DNA of 64,000 nucleotides from Porites lobata (GCA_942486035.1 CALNXK010000170.1:778501-842500), one strand, 5' to 3'; counted from the first letter of the stretch, positions 12,401 through 27,400 are shown. Program-made: numbers and translations. Notes: a model not told the origin generated them from the letters alone.

Positions 12401-15400
12401 TTAGGGAGAATTCGTCAACTCCTCTACAAAGAGCGCCTTTAAATTGGTAAGTTTGAATGTGATTTGATGAAAAAACAACAACGAAGATACAGCTACTGAA
12501 AGTCGCGAAGTTTTACAGAGGTTGGTTTGGTGGGGGGTACAAACATATCTTTCGGCCCTTTCGGTCGGGACGCTCTGCACAGTCCCATTCCACACATTCG
12601 TGTTAGCAAGATCCTCCCTGACAATTCCGGAATCCCTGGTGATCATATGTGGGAATCTTGTTTTCCTTAAATGAATAAGCCACTTGATTTGTATAGGAGA
12701 AGACTGTATTGTAACTAACTATTTCGTGTTCCATACAGGTCCGACATTCTCGTGGAACACCGGTCCCCCCAGTGATCATACCACACAGAATGGCTACTAC
12801 ATGTACATCGAAACTTCATGGCCACGTAAATACGGCGACAAAGCTTGGATGGTGAGCAGGAACTTCCAAAGAATATCTCCCGGATCGGAACCTTGCAAGC
12901 TTCGTTTCTTTTATCATATGTATGGTGACTCGGCCGAGAAGCTGAATGTCTACATTAGGACATACCGTAATGGAAGTTCCATGCAGCGAGTATGGAGCCA
13001 AGTGGGTTCTCAAGGGGCTATATGGAACAGAGCTGTGGTCCAGCTGTCTTCTAACAAAGATTTCCAGGTTTGGTTGATTCTTTTTTATCCTTCGATAATT
13101 CATCGAGTTTTATTTGTTTGATTGTAGCCTGCGAAAAAGCTATCCAATTATGGCGAGCGAAGCGAGCGTAAGAGAACGCCCGTCTCCTTTCGCGTGCAGC
13201 TCTCGCGTGAATTCTCGCGACTCCCGAAATGGAGAGCTTGCTCACAGGCTAGTTTGATTGAGGCATCTTAAACATTGTGAAAGTTATATAAGCCTGTTTT
13301 TGTTGTAGGAATTACAGTGTCTTACAGTATTTTTTTATTTCAATTTTCTATCCCAAAGTCAAACTCCTTGGTTATAAAGTTTATCAGAATTTCACTGCAA
13401 CCCACATATATGAACCTGGCTGATATTTCTTGGCCTAACAGGTTCTTATATTTTTACGTACCAAACTGGCAAATTTCTGCCCAAGGTTTCTTAACCCACT
13501 CAAGTTCTTACACGCGGGTTTTTATTGTAACCTATCTGCAAGTTATGCATCGTTATTGTTAAATGCATTTTTTTAGCAAGGCTTACATTTGTCAGAGTCT
13601 TTCTACTTTAAAATTCTGGGTGGTCATCAGTTCAGGTCTACGCCAAAAGTAAGATTTTGCAGGCAACTGTGCACTTTTTGTAATATAGCGCAGCACAGTC
13701 TTCTCTAGACCATTGATTCGCTGTTACCTCAACATAGTCCTTTTTGCAGTGAAGTAGAAGGCAGTCGAGTCAGTATTTATGAGCAGGCTGTTTTTTATTT
13801 GATCCATGTCAGGTTATATTTGAAGGAGTGCGTGGTGACAGCTACACTGGCGACATTGGTATAGATGATGTTTCCTTCACTCCTGGTTGTGCTCCTTTCA
13901 GTGGCAAACTGCCTCTTGCTCCAGCACCCACACCAACGCTCCGGCCAGCAACTACAAAACCTCATCAGTGCAGCAGTGCTGAATTCAGCTGCGCTAGTCA
14001 AGGCCCAGCTGTTTGCATCCTTAGCACTCAGGTGAGACTGTCTTTGCTATAGACAAACTTATAATGTGAAGACATCCATTAGTCTTTTGATTTCACGGTC
14101 AAAGGACGTTTTCTTGCTGCGCCCCTAAACTGTGGAAAGAAACTTCAAATATTCCTTTTCTGAGCATTAGCTTTATATATTTATATGTCTCATAATTTTT
14201 TTGTTTTGTTTTGTTTCATTTACTTATGTATTTTTATTTATTAGCTACTGTAAACCCATTGCAAGATTTTTAAATGTACACGGCGGATAAAAACCGAGCT
14301 GTCATCAAAGCTACTATCTTTTAATGTTTAATATTGTCCAATTAAGGATAAGTTAAGGAATAGTTTCAGATAGGGCTTTCCCACTAAAATAGGCAAACTG
14401 TGCAATTTACCAAAAATAGGACAGTTGGTCTGAGCCAATCAAATGCTAGAAAATACAATAGGCAATACAAACTAGTCAATCAGCGCAAAGTCCCTGTGAC
14501 AAAAATCGTCGCGCCAGAAAAAAGTCTCGTTGGCTGACGGAGGCTCGTCGGCGAACACTCTTGGCTTTTTGTTGCATTGCCTATGGCCTCGTGCAATTTT
14601 GGCTGTCCGCGGAATTTTCCTCAACCAATTATTTCCAAATTGGACAGCATGCAGTCCTGTCATAAAATTAGCTCACCCAGTAGGGTATCGCTGATCGGTT
14701 TTCACAACAAAACTGTTGTTTCATAGGTATGCAACTTCCAAACCAACTGCCGTGATGGCTCCGATGAGGGTAAATGTGCCAAGTCGCGTTGTACCTTTGA
14801 CAGTGGGGACTTCTGTAATTGGTATGTCGCTAATCCCACTCGGAAAAAGCGTGCCGTGTCGTATACGTGGTTAGCCCAGCAGGGAAGCACGGGAACGTCT
14901 GGTACAGGACCCACAGTTGACCATACATCAGGTATTAAAGCTAGCAGAACACCTGCGATTAGATCACATTTAAACCAGATTCAGCGACCAGCGGTTGTAG
15001 TGAAAACATTGTTTTAGTAGGGTTGCTCATTGTCGCGGCTCAGAATTTTGGTGTCAGTTGATGTTATCAAGTGTTTTCCTCTAAGATGTGGTTAGCGAAG
15101 GGAGGATCCAAAAATGTATTACAGAAAAAATGCAGGTACTTCTCCAAGCTTTCTTTTGCACGAGTAGCCATTTTCACAAGTAAAGTGTGCTTTGTTATTT
15201 TTGTCCTGTATGCCTGATATAGTGTGGGCTGAACTTGAAACATGCACAGAGTAAAATCAAAAGTGAAATATTCATTTTTCCGTAATTATGATTACTGAAC
15301 AACTCTCAGACAAGGCATTTTTTGCAGGGTAATAAATTGGTATCTGACATGAATGAGCTAAATCAGGATGGATTTTACAGGAAGATGTTTTTGTTTTTGT

Positions 15401-18400
15401 TTTTGTAGGAACTCTGTCAGGATGGTACATCTATGCGGAGAGCTCAGGGGGATCAGCTGATGACAAGGCTCCGTTGACAACACCTATGATAGGCCAGACA
15501 GGACCTGAATGTATTCTCTCATTCTGGTACCACATGTACGGCTCGTCTGTTGGCACACTGTCGGTAAAACTATCTTTCCTGGATGGATCCCAGCCCATAT
15601 TGTGGTCCAAAGCTGGAAGCCAAGGAAATAAATGGGTTAATGCTCGGCTTTTAATTGGTTCGAGGCAGCTCTTTAAGGTATAGTTGCAAAGAAGGTCAAA
15701 GTAAACAAAAATTGCATTTTTTTAAATACTGGTGCTTCATTGTTTCAAATGTTTCTAAAAGGCTTTCGTTTGGGATTTTTAGGTCTTGGAACTACCGTAC
15801 TTAACTTACGTTGATTTGAAACCAATACATTGGTCTCATAAACACTTTTCATTCATTTATTGAAATGACTGTTGTATTCTCAGTTGCCCTTGTCTAAGTT
15901 TTTTAGATTCTTTTAGGTCTTGGAAAGAAGACAGAATTTCGGAAATGTCTGGTTAAAAATATATTCAAAACAATTTCAGATGCGATTTATGCTTCCTTCG
16001 CAGGTCATCTTTGAAGCTAGAAGAAACTATGGTTACCAAGGCGACATTGCATTAGATGATATCGAGTTCCTGAAGTGCCAACCACTTGATCTCACTAAAA
16101 AGTGCACTGCAGATGAGTTCCAGTAAGGAAAAATCTAAAATCTTAATTTCTGGCTAAAAAATTAAGGGTTTCTATAAACCTCCTCTTTGTATTATTTGTA
16201 AGAATTAATGTTTAGTTGTCTCGTTTGCCTGACGTGACACACTGTGCGATGATGTCTTGAGACTCATAATAAGAATTGAAGTAGCTGTGAGTCGGTGTTG
16301 CAAGATAATGAGAAGTCCACTCATTGTAAGACGAACGCCTTTAAGGCCTTGGGCTCGCTTCTCATAAGTCCAGATAACTTTTCGCGTCCATAATCAAATA
16401 TTCAAATCAAAATATAAAGCAAACCAGTCCATTTTGTTTTGTTAATTGATATTATTATCATGCCTGGAAAACTATTGAAACCTGGATCTTGAATGTAAAC
16501 ACAGCTTTTCGGGCCCGTTAATTATCGGGACTTTCGAGAAACGGGCCCCAACCACTTAAGACAGTCCACTGCCGTACCTGCCGTTCCGAACGGCAGGTAC
16601 GAAAAACCTCAAGTGTCTCTTACAGAGATGTAAGTTATGAGAGAGTCGTTGACTGTTTAAAAAGGTAGTTCACTGACCTATCCAGTTATTAAAGGGTTCG
16701 CACAGTCTTGAAAAGTCCTTGAATTTTAGGAGAGGTCCTTGAAAAGTCCTTAAATTTCCGTGCAAGTCCTTGAAAACTCCTTGAATTTTACTTCAACTTT
16801 GAATTTAGTGGCATGGAAAGTGTTTTTTGATGATTTTTGGTTGTCCAAGACAGAATATGAATCATAAATCAGAGAATTTAAAGGTTATTTACAAATGTTT
16901 TATACAATAAATTTATAATTAACTCTCAATTTAAGACAAGTGAACTGAAAAATGTAGAGAAGTTGGTGAAGCAAACAGTTCACGCCTTAGAGCCTTATAA
17001 GAATAGACTGGGTATGTCTATTTTTGTGCAATCTGTGAAATTATATTCCTGGTAAGTGGTCCTTGAAAATCTAATGTGGTCTTTGAACAGTCCTTATAAA
17101 ATTGTTGCAGTTTTTTTGTATGAACCCTGTATTAGCCATGGTATGATTCTGTTGATTCACTGAATTGGACAGTAACTTTCTTGAGCTTTTCGGATTGTCC
17201 ATTGTGGCGTGGGTATTTAAAATTAGGTATGCTTCATACAAGTCAGCTTTCCTCGAATGGAATACACCTTAATGTAAACCAGCCTGTGCGGTGGACTGGA
17301 GAAAGGGAAACAACTGCCACCCTTTCCCTTTCCCAGACTACTACTCGGCTGGCTTCGCTTGCCGATTTTTCTTTTTCGCCTCTTCCCCCAATGCAGATCC
17401 CGGTCTCAGGCTACTAACCAAAATAACGCCTTTCTTTTTCCAGATGTGCACAAGGTGGCTGCATCCCCAAGACGTCTCTGTGTGATTACAATGGAGACTG
17501 CATGGTGGGCGACACATCAGATGAATTAACCTGCTCAGCTTATCAAAGTGGACGATGTGATTTTGAACACGGAACATGCCTGTACTCTCAAAGTTCTGAT
17601 GACAAGTTTGACTGGACTGTCTCCACCACAGGAACTTATTCCTATGGTACTGGTCCCACAAAAGATCATACAACCCAATCTGAGAAAGGTATACTGATCT
17701 TCCATGAGTGTATGTTATCGTGCTAATCACGCGATTAAAATTCTAGCGGTAGATAGAATCGATTAGCTATCTCATTTATATATCAGGGGCTTCACACTAT
17801 TTGATATCTTTTTAAATAAATTCTAATTTTGTTACGCTATATTTAGGCATTGCAACTGTTTCTCGTCGTCTGTTGCTACGGATGACAATTGTGGACATTT
17901 ATTGACATTTAGTGCTCCCTGTTGAAATTTGTTTGATATCTCCTTCATAAATATGGATAAAGACACTGCATAATGACTTTTATGAAAAAAAAGCAATATC
18001 CTGGTATCATAGATCTTTCACACTGCAATTCTTATTTATGGAGGGCAACCCCAACTTTGCAATACATAGTTCTCAATAATGAAATTTATTTCATTTGGCA
18101 TACACAAATTCGCAGCGCCCTGACCTTATTGATTGCTATGTTTCTAACTCCGTAGGTCACTATATGTACATCGAGACATCATGGCCGCGTAGGCCTGGTG
18201 ACAATGCACGCTTGAACTCCCCCATCTTGAAGAGTACCTCATCAAACTGCTACCTGAGATTCTACTATCACATGAAAGGAAATCACATTGGCAGCCTTCT
18301 AGTGCGCAAGCGAACAAGTTATTACACAGGTGGTTTATCAAGTCCTCTGTTGAACGTGACAGGAGCTCAGGGCGATTTCTGGTACCGTGCCTTAGTGCAA

Positions 18401-21400
18401 ATACAATACAGTCAACAAGACTTTCAGTTTGTGATTGAAGGAATTCGTGGAAATGGTTATCAGGGTGATATAGCCATTGATGATGTCTCTTTGACACCAG
18501 GCTGCCAGATTTGTACTGACTGCATTATGCCAGGTGATTTATTTTCTGTCCCTAGAATGTTTTAAAAGGTGCTCTCACATAACCTGTTCAAGGCTCCAGG
18601 ATAATAGCACAGCAAAAATTATCGCGCCCGTCTTATTTTCGCGTCGTCCCTACTATCTGAGAGTCTGGCACTGGCGAGCTTTCATACGGCAAAATGTCTC
18701 TTTTTCTCGCATGGTACACTCAAAGAAATCCTTGTCGTTCAGCTTTTTTTTTTTTTCGTTTCGTAGTTCTTATTCCAAACTTGTCAACTTGTTTTTAGGT
18801 TTTTGTTGTTGTTTTGTTTGTTTGTTTTTTTGGTGGGGGCGGGGGGTCGGGGGGCGGAGTGTAGGTTTCGTTGCTGTGTCGAAATGTCAATCAATCAATC
18901 AACTTTATTTAAACACGGTAAATGGCTCAGCAAGCTGGTTTTCAGACATGCCGTGTGATAATTACAATTTATAAAAATTAAGACTACTGATTAACTAACA
19001 ATACAATATAACAGCAAGAAATGAGTATTAAAGAAATAAGATAAAAACATAATAAAAAGTTATATCCTAAGATATCGCGAGTTTAAAGCTAGTAAGATCC
19101 CCCATCTCACGTGTTTCATTTGACAGTTGGTTCCAAGCCATTGCACCCCGATAAGAAAATGAACGCTTGAGAAAATTTGTCCGCCACTTTAGTCAAATGT
19201 AAAGCACCTACGGTTTGTTACATCAAACACTGTTGGACACTTTGTATGTGGAAAGACTTGTCATTCCGCGTCTAATTTTGTTTATTTAGGTCAGCCAACG
19301 TCAACTCCATTTGGCTTTCACACCCGTCCCGCCAATACAACCTGCGGTTTACAGCAGTATGTCTGCAAAAACCTTCGGTGTGTCGACAAGGCACAGATCT
19401 GTAATTTCAAAAACGATTGCGGCGATAACTCTGATGAACTTCCTTGTGGTACAAACTGTACGTTTGAAGGTGACTGCTACAAGGGTTGGCGGCAGTCCAC
19501 GGGTACAGATAACTTTAACTGGAGACGAAAGAAGGGAAAAACTCCCAGCGTTGGAACTGGTCCCACCACTGACCACACCTTGGGAACAGCCAATGTGAGT
19601 AGCCCCAATATCCACTTACACATTCTCCTGACTGAACTCAGTACATTTCCTTACACAATTAGTTGGGAAAATTTGATAAAAGATCAAAGTATCTTCCCTT
19701 TGGTGATCATCTTATTAATTCTCATAATCTTTTCCCCGGATTGTCTGTTTGCATTGTCAGGAGAAAATTTGTGTTGGTCACTCTCAAGGGTTAAAGCAGT
19801 TGAAAAAAAGCGAGAAACAGAAAACAGTTGATGATTTAGCAACTTTGTGTTTAAGTTTCATACATTATGTAATGACAAAACCGACCATGATGTGGAGGTT
19901 GACGCAAATCATTTAGCGTGGACATGATCATGATTGTTGGTTTGAATTTGACATTTTGCTTTCTTCTTGTTTTCGTAATTGCCAAGAGCTTTCCTCGCAC
20001 AATCCAGAATAATCTACCCTTAACGTTCTTTGGTCAAATTGAACGAAAGACAAACAATTCTCCATAGCTTCAGCTCTGCGTCTGTTGGTGATGAATGAAA
20101 GCCAAAAAGCGCTTTAGGTTCAGTTTGTAAGGCAACAGCTCTGAATGACAAATGTTTCAGTTCTGAAAACAGCTGTCTCTTAAATATTTCCCAGGGATAC
20201 TACATGTACATCGAAGCATCATCCAGCATTCTCGGCGACAAAGCGGAGCTCGCATCCTACAGGTACTTCGCTTCTAGTCCAAATTGTCAGATGTCGCTTT
20301 GGTACCATATGTATGGATCCGGAGTAGGAAGTCTGCAAGTCAAGATCAAGAAATCAGATGGAACTTATGTTATCAAAGATACCGGACTGTACGGTTCTCA
20401 GGTAGGCAACAGCAAACTCTAACATTCAATATCACTAGTGAGTTTAACCGATATAAAGCATTTAGTCTTTCTAATAAATCATGTTGTGAACGCAGAAAAG
20501 CGCTCAAATCAATCGAATCGAAAAATTAAACCTGTCGCCAGAAAGTCTTCAAACATTCCTACATTTAGTAAATGTGAGTGTTGTTTGTTGTTTTGGCTTA
20601 AACGCAAACACACGGTGGCACCTTTTGGCATTGCTATTCTCACGTGTGTTATTGTCGTAGCATGTATTCAATGTGTCTGTTTCTAATTTCAATTTGATAT
20701 CGCTTTTCCACAGGGCAACCGATGGAAAAAGCTCACAGTTAACATTGGGGCACATAAGAACTTTGTAATCCTTATCATAGCTACTCGTGGAGCAAACTGG
20801 CAAGGCGATATTGCTATCGATGACATCTCCTTTAGCAAATGTTTTTCAGATGTCAGCAGGAACTGTACGCAGAATGAGGTGTGTACTTTTAAATCATTAT
20901 AACTTAGGGTCAGACTTACCTGTGACTGATGTACTTGAGAGTTGCACAGTACTAATGTTGCAGTTTTCAAACAGAAATACGAGCCATGTACATCTTAACC
21001 ACTATCGGTTTTGTTTGATTCCCAAAAAAGCAAACTAACTTAAAAGAAAATATTTGTACTTCTTTCCGACCAAGGTTGTACGTAACAAAGCAGTGGATGC
21101 TGAAACTATCGGTTATTTAACAATTATTCCACGAGGGCGCGTTGGATATGAGATGATAAATAGCCAACGAGGCGCGTAGCTATTCACATGTCACACGTCT
21201 ATCAAAACTGTCAACGCGCGAACGGACTCGCCTGGACTGCATGAATGAAAAATCAAAACATTGTAACGATGAACATTAGTTTTTTGAAAACTCATTTTGC
21301 CCAGCAGAACAGCTAAAAAAAACCTGGCAGATAATGTGAAGGAAAAGAATTTTTAAGTGACAGCCGTCGAAATTACTGTGAATTTGGATTTTCGGTGCAG

Positions 21401-24400
21401 TTATAAAAGTAAGAACAACGGAGAAAAACTATTACCTCGGTCGCTTGTTATGAAGTTGTTTGAAGCCACAAGCTGGTTTTGCTGAACGAGGAAAGAAGCT
21501 ATACTGCCGCCTCGATTGCTCTAGTGAATGGCTGCATAGCCTGTATTTGTAGCTGGTTACCTGCGATTTATATTCTTGATGTCAGAGTTATCTATCGGTG
21601 AGTGACTCGATCGGCGAATGGCTTCGCGATCATGAAGAAACGACACTTGTCTTCTTTCGTAGCTGGTCAAGGTACTTTAGGTCCATGTGTTTTCATGTGT
21701 TTTTCGAGAAACTTTCAAACAAGCTCCTGTGGCTTTTTTGTTTGTTTTTGTCTCTTTCCTTTCGATGAAATTGCATTTCTAGTATTCTAAGAAATGAATT
21801 AAAACGATTTGCTTCGGGCGCCGTTCTAGCCTTCGCGAAAAAAAATCTCAGCTAGCTTCCAATTTTAAACTGACGCGTACACCGACCATATATGGAGAGC
21901 ATGGTATAATAGCTCATATACCATAACGGCTAAGCCAATCAAAATGCTAGAATTGCATTATCCAATGATTCAGTTTTTAATAATAATTCTTTATCCAGGG
22001 ATCAAACTTTTACAAGTGAAGCTATTGTTTTTAGCTAAAACACTACACACACTCGCAGATTACACTTGAGCAAGTTTAATTAAATTGACCCCTTCACAAT
22101 AAGAAGAAGCTCCATTTTTTCCGAGTTAGCCTTAAAAGGATCCGATATGTAATTGGTGTTTACTGGAAAATTACGCTTTTAAAATCTTGAACAGGCCCTT
22201 ATTATTTTCTTAACGACAACCTAATGTTCTCTGTCGTTAGAAAAATAGACCTGGACAGTAAAAAAATTAACTTGGCTAATATCCTGCCATCTTGACTGAG
22301 CAAGCTTGGTCAATAACGTATGGCTTTATGTGCATCTCCAATAGATCAAGTGCCGAAGCAGTGGACATTGTGTGACAGAACAAAGAGTTTGTGACCTTGT
22401 CAATGACTGTAACGATGGTACAGATGAAGATTTAAGCCTATGTTCCAGTCGAACAGCGAGTTGCAACTTCACTGTCAACTGGTGTGGATGGTATAATTAC
22501 TGGAATGATGATTTCAACTGGTTACGTGTTAATGCCATCGGAACGACCGGAACAGGTATGTAATTAAACAAAGGTCAAGGAATTGTCAGAAAAATATAGA
22601 GTTATGAGTTATAAACTTTTCACGGTCGGACAAGTGATTTTCCATTACATTGTTAAGGGAATTTTTAAAAACTGACTTACGGGGCAAGCATGCCATGACT
22701 AAGGCGGCGCTGAGTATTTATTCATATGATATTTCAGTGGTCTTATCCATCCATTACTTTCCTGGGGAAATATCACACTGTATGTGTTAGCGCTTAAGTT
22801 CAGAATGGCTTATTTTTTCAACTTTTTTTCTTTTTTTACAAGGACCTACTGGAGATCACACGACTGGATCAAGTTACTTCTTATCCATTGATTCATCAAA
22901 ACCCAGACAACTTTTCGACAGGGCACGACTGTACCATAGCAATCTGTTTCCTGCTGGCCGAGGAGTGTGCACACTAAGGTTCTACTACAACATGTATGGC
23001 TCAAAGAACATGGGTTATCTGAAGGTGTTCATGCTGACATCGGGTTATAGCCGCTGGAACGAAGTTTGGAAGACACGAGGTATATAATTTTTGGACATTA
23101 TGTACGTTGGAAATGTAAATGGTACCAGTTTTCCGTCTCTTGCAGCCAGTGGCTGACTTAGCGAGGGTGGCAAAGAGGTGAGATCGGACGTCAGCATGTA
23201 AAGGCCCACTGTCCAGCGGCTTCAGTCGATGTTTGGTCTCACCTTACCCACTTGCTCCCCGACCAATAACAGCTCCATTTAGATGGACCATGACACTGGG
23301 GTTGTGTTCCCTACTCTTTTCGAACAGTGTCACGGGCCCTTTTACGTTTTCTTTCCAACTGATGTTTATGTATGAAGGAGACAAGGCCAACGGCTTAAAT
23401 GTTACCTCCCAATGACGCGTTCATCTGAGCTGTGAAAGTATTTTACAGTAAAACCCCGCGTATAAGAACCTGGATTATTCAATTTAGCCTTAACAGGTTC
23501 TTATATAAATGGTACTTAAAGCAAATTTAGACTACCAAGGTTCTTATATTTTCATATGAATTTCATTAAAGTATATTATAAATATCATCTCATAATACTA
23601 TATAAGTCATTTATACCTTAATGCCTACAGTCACTTCAGTGCAGGTATGTCCTTAACAAAACATAACAAACAAATTCATATTCAGTTCTCTGAATGCCAT
23701 TTCAAAGTTGATACACTTTTCCAGCAACTCCACTGATAAGAACCTAACTTCAAATTTTAGCCTTAATAGGTTCTTATGTGTAGAGGGCTTAAAATAAAAA
23801 TTTTAGCCTAACAGGTTCTTAAAACCCACTCAGGTTCTTATACGCGGGGTTTTACTGTATCACAGCTAGCATGATCTCATCAGTTTTGTTATCGGTGGTC
23901 CGGTCGGGTTTTAAACTCACGTCCTCTCGCTCGCACTGTAGACTGGCACCCTACCTACTGAGCTAACCGGGCGGCGGTTTCAAACACGTAGATAATAAAG
24001 TTCCAATTAAAAGTCCTATTTTTGTCTTATTGGACGAGTATGATCATGATTGGCCGAGTTTGGTGAATTCTGATCTCGGGGCAGTGGTGAGGGAAGACGC
24101 GAAAGTTAGAGAGTCTTCAACGTAATAGTTCGCGTGTAAAAAAAACGTCCTCACCGTAAAACCTTTCCCTCTTTGATACATCTTCCAATGATAAGGTGTG
24201 GTCAAAATTAACAGTAAAAGTAAAACATTGTTTTTGTTTTGTTTGCAGGTGATCCAAGCAACCGTGCGTGGCTCCGTGCTGAGGTTCAGCTTAACTTGGG
24301 ATCACCTTTCAGGGTTGGGTTTGAAGGAATCGTTGGGGGAGATGACAAAACTGACATTGCCTTGGACGACATAAGCTTTTCCGCAGGCTGTTACAAGGTA

Positions 24401-27400
24401 CAAATAAAATGCAGTGAACAATCCTACATTTTAAGGTGTTTCGATACAGTTTCGCGGAGACCATACCGATGTTTTTCAATTGCTTTAAAAGTGATTTTAT
24501 CCTTTCCCGATCGCCACAAAATTTTCACCGGTGATTTAATATGAATTGAAGTTAATTAGTTTGTCAAAATGCAGTTTTTAGTAAAATCGATATCAACATG
24601 ACAACAATACAGAAAGAAACTATGAAATCGATTAAATCCGAATTCCGCGTCATCTAGACCTGGTACTGAAAATCCGACACCAGGATTTTTAAGTGCGGTG
24701 TTTAGCAAATAACTTCTGTGAGAAGAAAAAAATCCGCATTACAAAATTCACTGTTTCGACGTTATGCTAATTTTTCCAAATTAATGCCCACCATACATAC
24801 CTCCATGGCTAGTACATTTCAATGTGAACATTGTCGTGTTTTACAATCAAAATATGAAATACAAGTCATATTAAAATGTACTAGCCATGGAGGTATGTAT
24901 GGTGAACATTAATTTGGAAAAATTAGCATAACGTCAAAACATTGAATGTTGTAATGCGGATTTTTGGTCGGTTCGTAGGCTAGGTTCGCCTTGAATCAAT
25001 CTCAATGAAATTTTCAGACATTAATTTATACATCAGGGAGATTGTGTGATAAGGTTTAAAAAGAATTCTGTCGAGCCGTTTTAGTGATATACAGAAAAGC
25101 GCTAAAAGTAAAAGTTTAGAATAAAGTTGCACTTAGACATGTGGTGAGAAAACAGGTTAGTTTTCAGGATTGCAAGAAAGAAAATACACCAAAATTCCTT
25201 GCTTCGAAATATGATATTAAGCAGCGTTCTGACACTACTTAAGATTTATTTGAGTTATCTAGAACTTTTTTATTAAACAATTCATCACGGCTATTGAAAA
25301 TATAAGGTTTGAAATATATTTACGTTTTATTTGAATTTAAACAAACAGAATTTTTTACTTCTCACGGATGTGTTTTGCTAAACACCACACTTAACGATCG
25401 TGTTGTCGGATTTTCAGTAGCAGGTCTAGATCGCGCGAAATTCAGATTTAATCGACTTCATAGTTTTTTGTGTATCGTTGTCAAAGTGATATCGATTTTA
25501 CTAAAAACTGCATTTTAACAAATTTCAATTCATTTGAGCCGGCGGCCTATCGTGGTGCCGGTTTCCTTCAATGCGCATGAGCAAAAGTTCGCCCCATTTT
25601 TGTTCTTTTCCCGTGTTAAGTCGAATAAAATTGCTCTTTGGAGGAAAACTTTGCCTTCCAGCTGCATAAAGATATGTGTAAAAGAGAAACTAAATCTGTG
25701 CGTTTAGGCTGCGGAAAGTGTGTTTGTGTCCGCTTCGAGTGCTCAGTTGCTGAAAGTAACGAAGATACGATTGGATGGGAGGAAAACAAAAGCGTAGGTT
25801 ATTGCCTGAGAGTACATCCCACCATCCCGAATTTCTAGACAAAAGACGACAACTACAAAAACGTTCGCCTTCATCTTTAACTGACTGCAGCAACAATCAA
25901 AGCAGTAACAAACTCGGACAAGAAGCCTTTTCCTCATCATCACCAGGTGTTAGAATTCCACGTCGCAGTTGCCTTCTCCTTTGTTTTTTCCTCGATATTA
26001 TAACCAGCAACAAGGCCTTCGTAAACCTTATAAACTAGGCATTACTTGAATTTGTGTTTGTTATTAAAAATTCTGTTTTCAGGGCGGAACTCCTCCAGTT
26101 CCCACAGGAGCGGCTCGATGTACGAGTAATGAATTTTACTGCTCAGCCGACGACTTGTGTATCAACAATAACTGGAAGTGTGATGGAGAAAAAGACTGCA
26201 CTGATGGGGCTGATGAACTAGGTTGCCCTCCAGCCACACCGCAGCCAACACCCCCCAACGGATCTACTAATGCTGCAGACTGCAACTTTGACAAGAACAT
26301 GTGTCTGTGGAAGTCTGCTAGGTTCGCAGATATGAAGTGGACAAGAAATCGAGGCCAGACACCTAGTTATCAGACAGGTCCCGATGGCGATCACACGTCC
26401 GGCGCAGGTAATGAGAAAAACAGTGTTGAATTCTAGGGGCCATGTTACGCTAGTTTTTTCGCATCAATTGAATTCAAAAAGCAATGGTCCTATTTTTTTT
26501 AAGACTATAATTAGGCAAAGAAACTGTTTCCTCTCGTCTGGATTACAAGGGTGGACACGAGTTAAACTTGAAAAAGTTGGGCCAACTTTTGCAAGTTTTA
26601 ATGCTATCCCTCCCAAAGTCACCAGACAAAATTATTATGGTGGTATTCATGTTATACTTGGGCTCCGTGATGAAATTTGTTCGATATTTTCTTCTTTATT
26701 CTACAGGACACTTTTTGTGTGTAAAGGCATTAGGTAATGACATCAGCACGTAAAAGACCTAAAAAAGCAATATGCCCCTGACATAGCCGCAGTGTTCTCA
26801 CCAGGCCGCGGCCTTGCGGGATTCCCGCAAGAAAAACTGAAATGGCGCATTAAAACCAAGAAGATGCGCCCGTTAGGGCGCAGGGGCTAGCTACGAGTCA
26901 AACGGACTTAAGTAGTTTTAATGGTCAACCTAACACTAAAGCATTCTGTTTGTTTGAATAAATAAAAAACATGATATCAAATGAATCATGCCTTTACTTT
27001 CATTGGTCCCACGCACGTCCCACTACATCGTAAACTCCTCCTCCGAATCGTAAACACCTCTTCCGCCATATTGGATCAGGTAGGTACTTCATGTAACAGA
27101 CAATTTGGAGTGCGGGCTCAGGTTCTTCGTACCGCGTGTTTTTTGTAACTTTGTCCCCCTAATGTTCTTACAGGGCCCCTATTAATTTTCTCAGAAGAGG
27201 GGGCCCTGGGACTCCCCAAGGCAAAATCCTGGTGAGAACACTGTAGCCGCTGTAAGTTATGATATGCTGCACTTAGAAATGGTGTTTCCACAAATATATT
27301 GTCTTGTGGACACGACATACAGATGCTATGTTTAATTTCCCAAGGGCGTCTGACATTGGTAAACTGTCGATTGCACTATCGCAATTCTAATTTTTGTGCA

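Noticed and set aside
18534..18974. 146-codon + strand ORF after exon 21
   Set aside because: It is low-complexity Phe/Ser/Trp-rich intron translation crossing T-rich and G-rich tracts.
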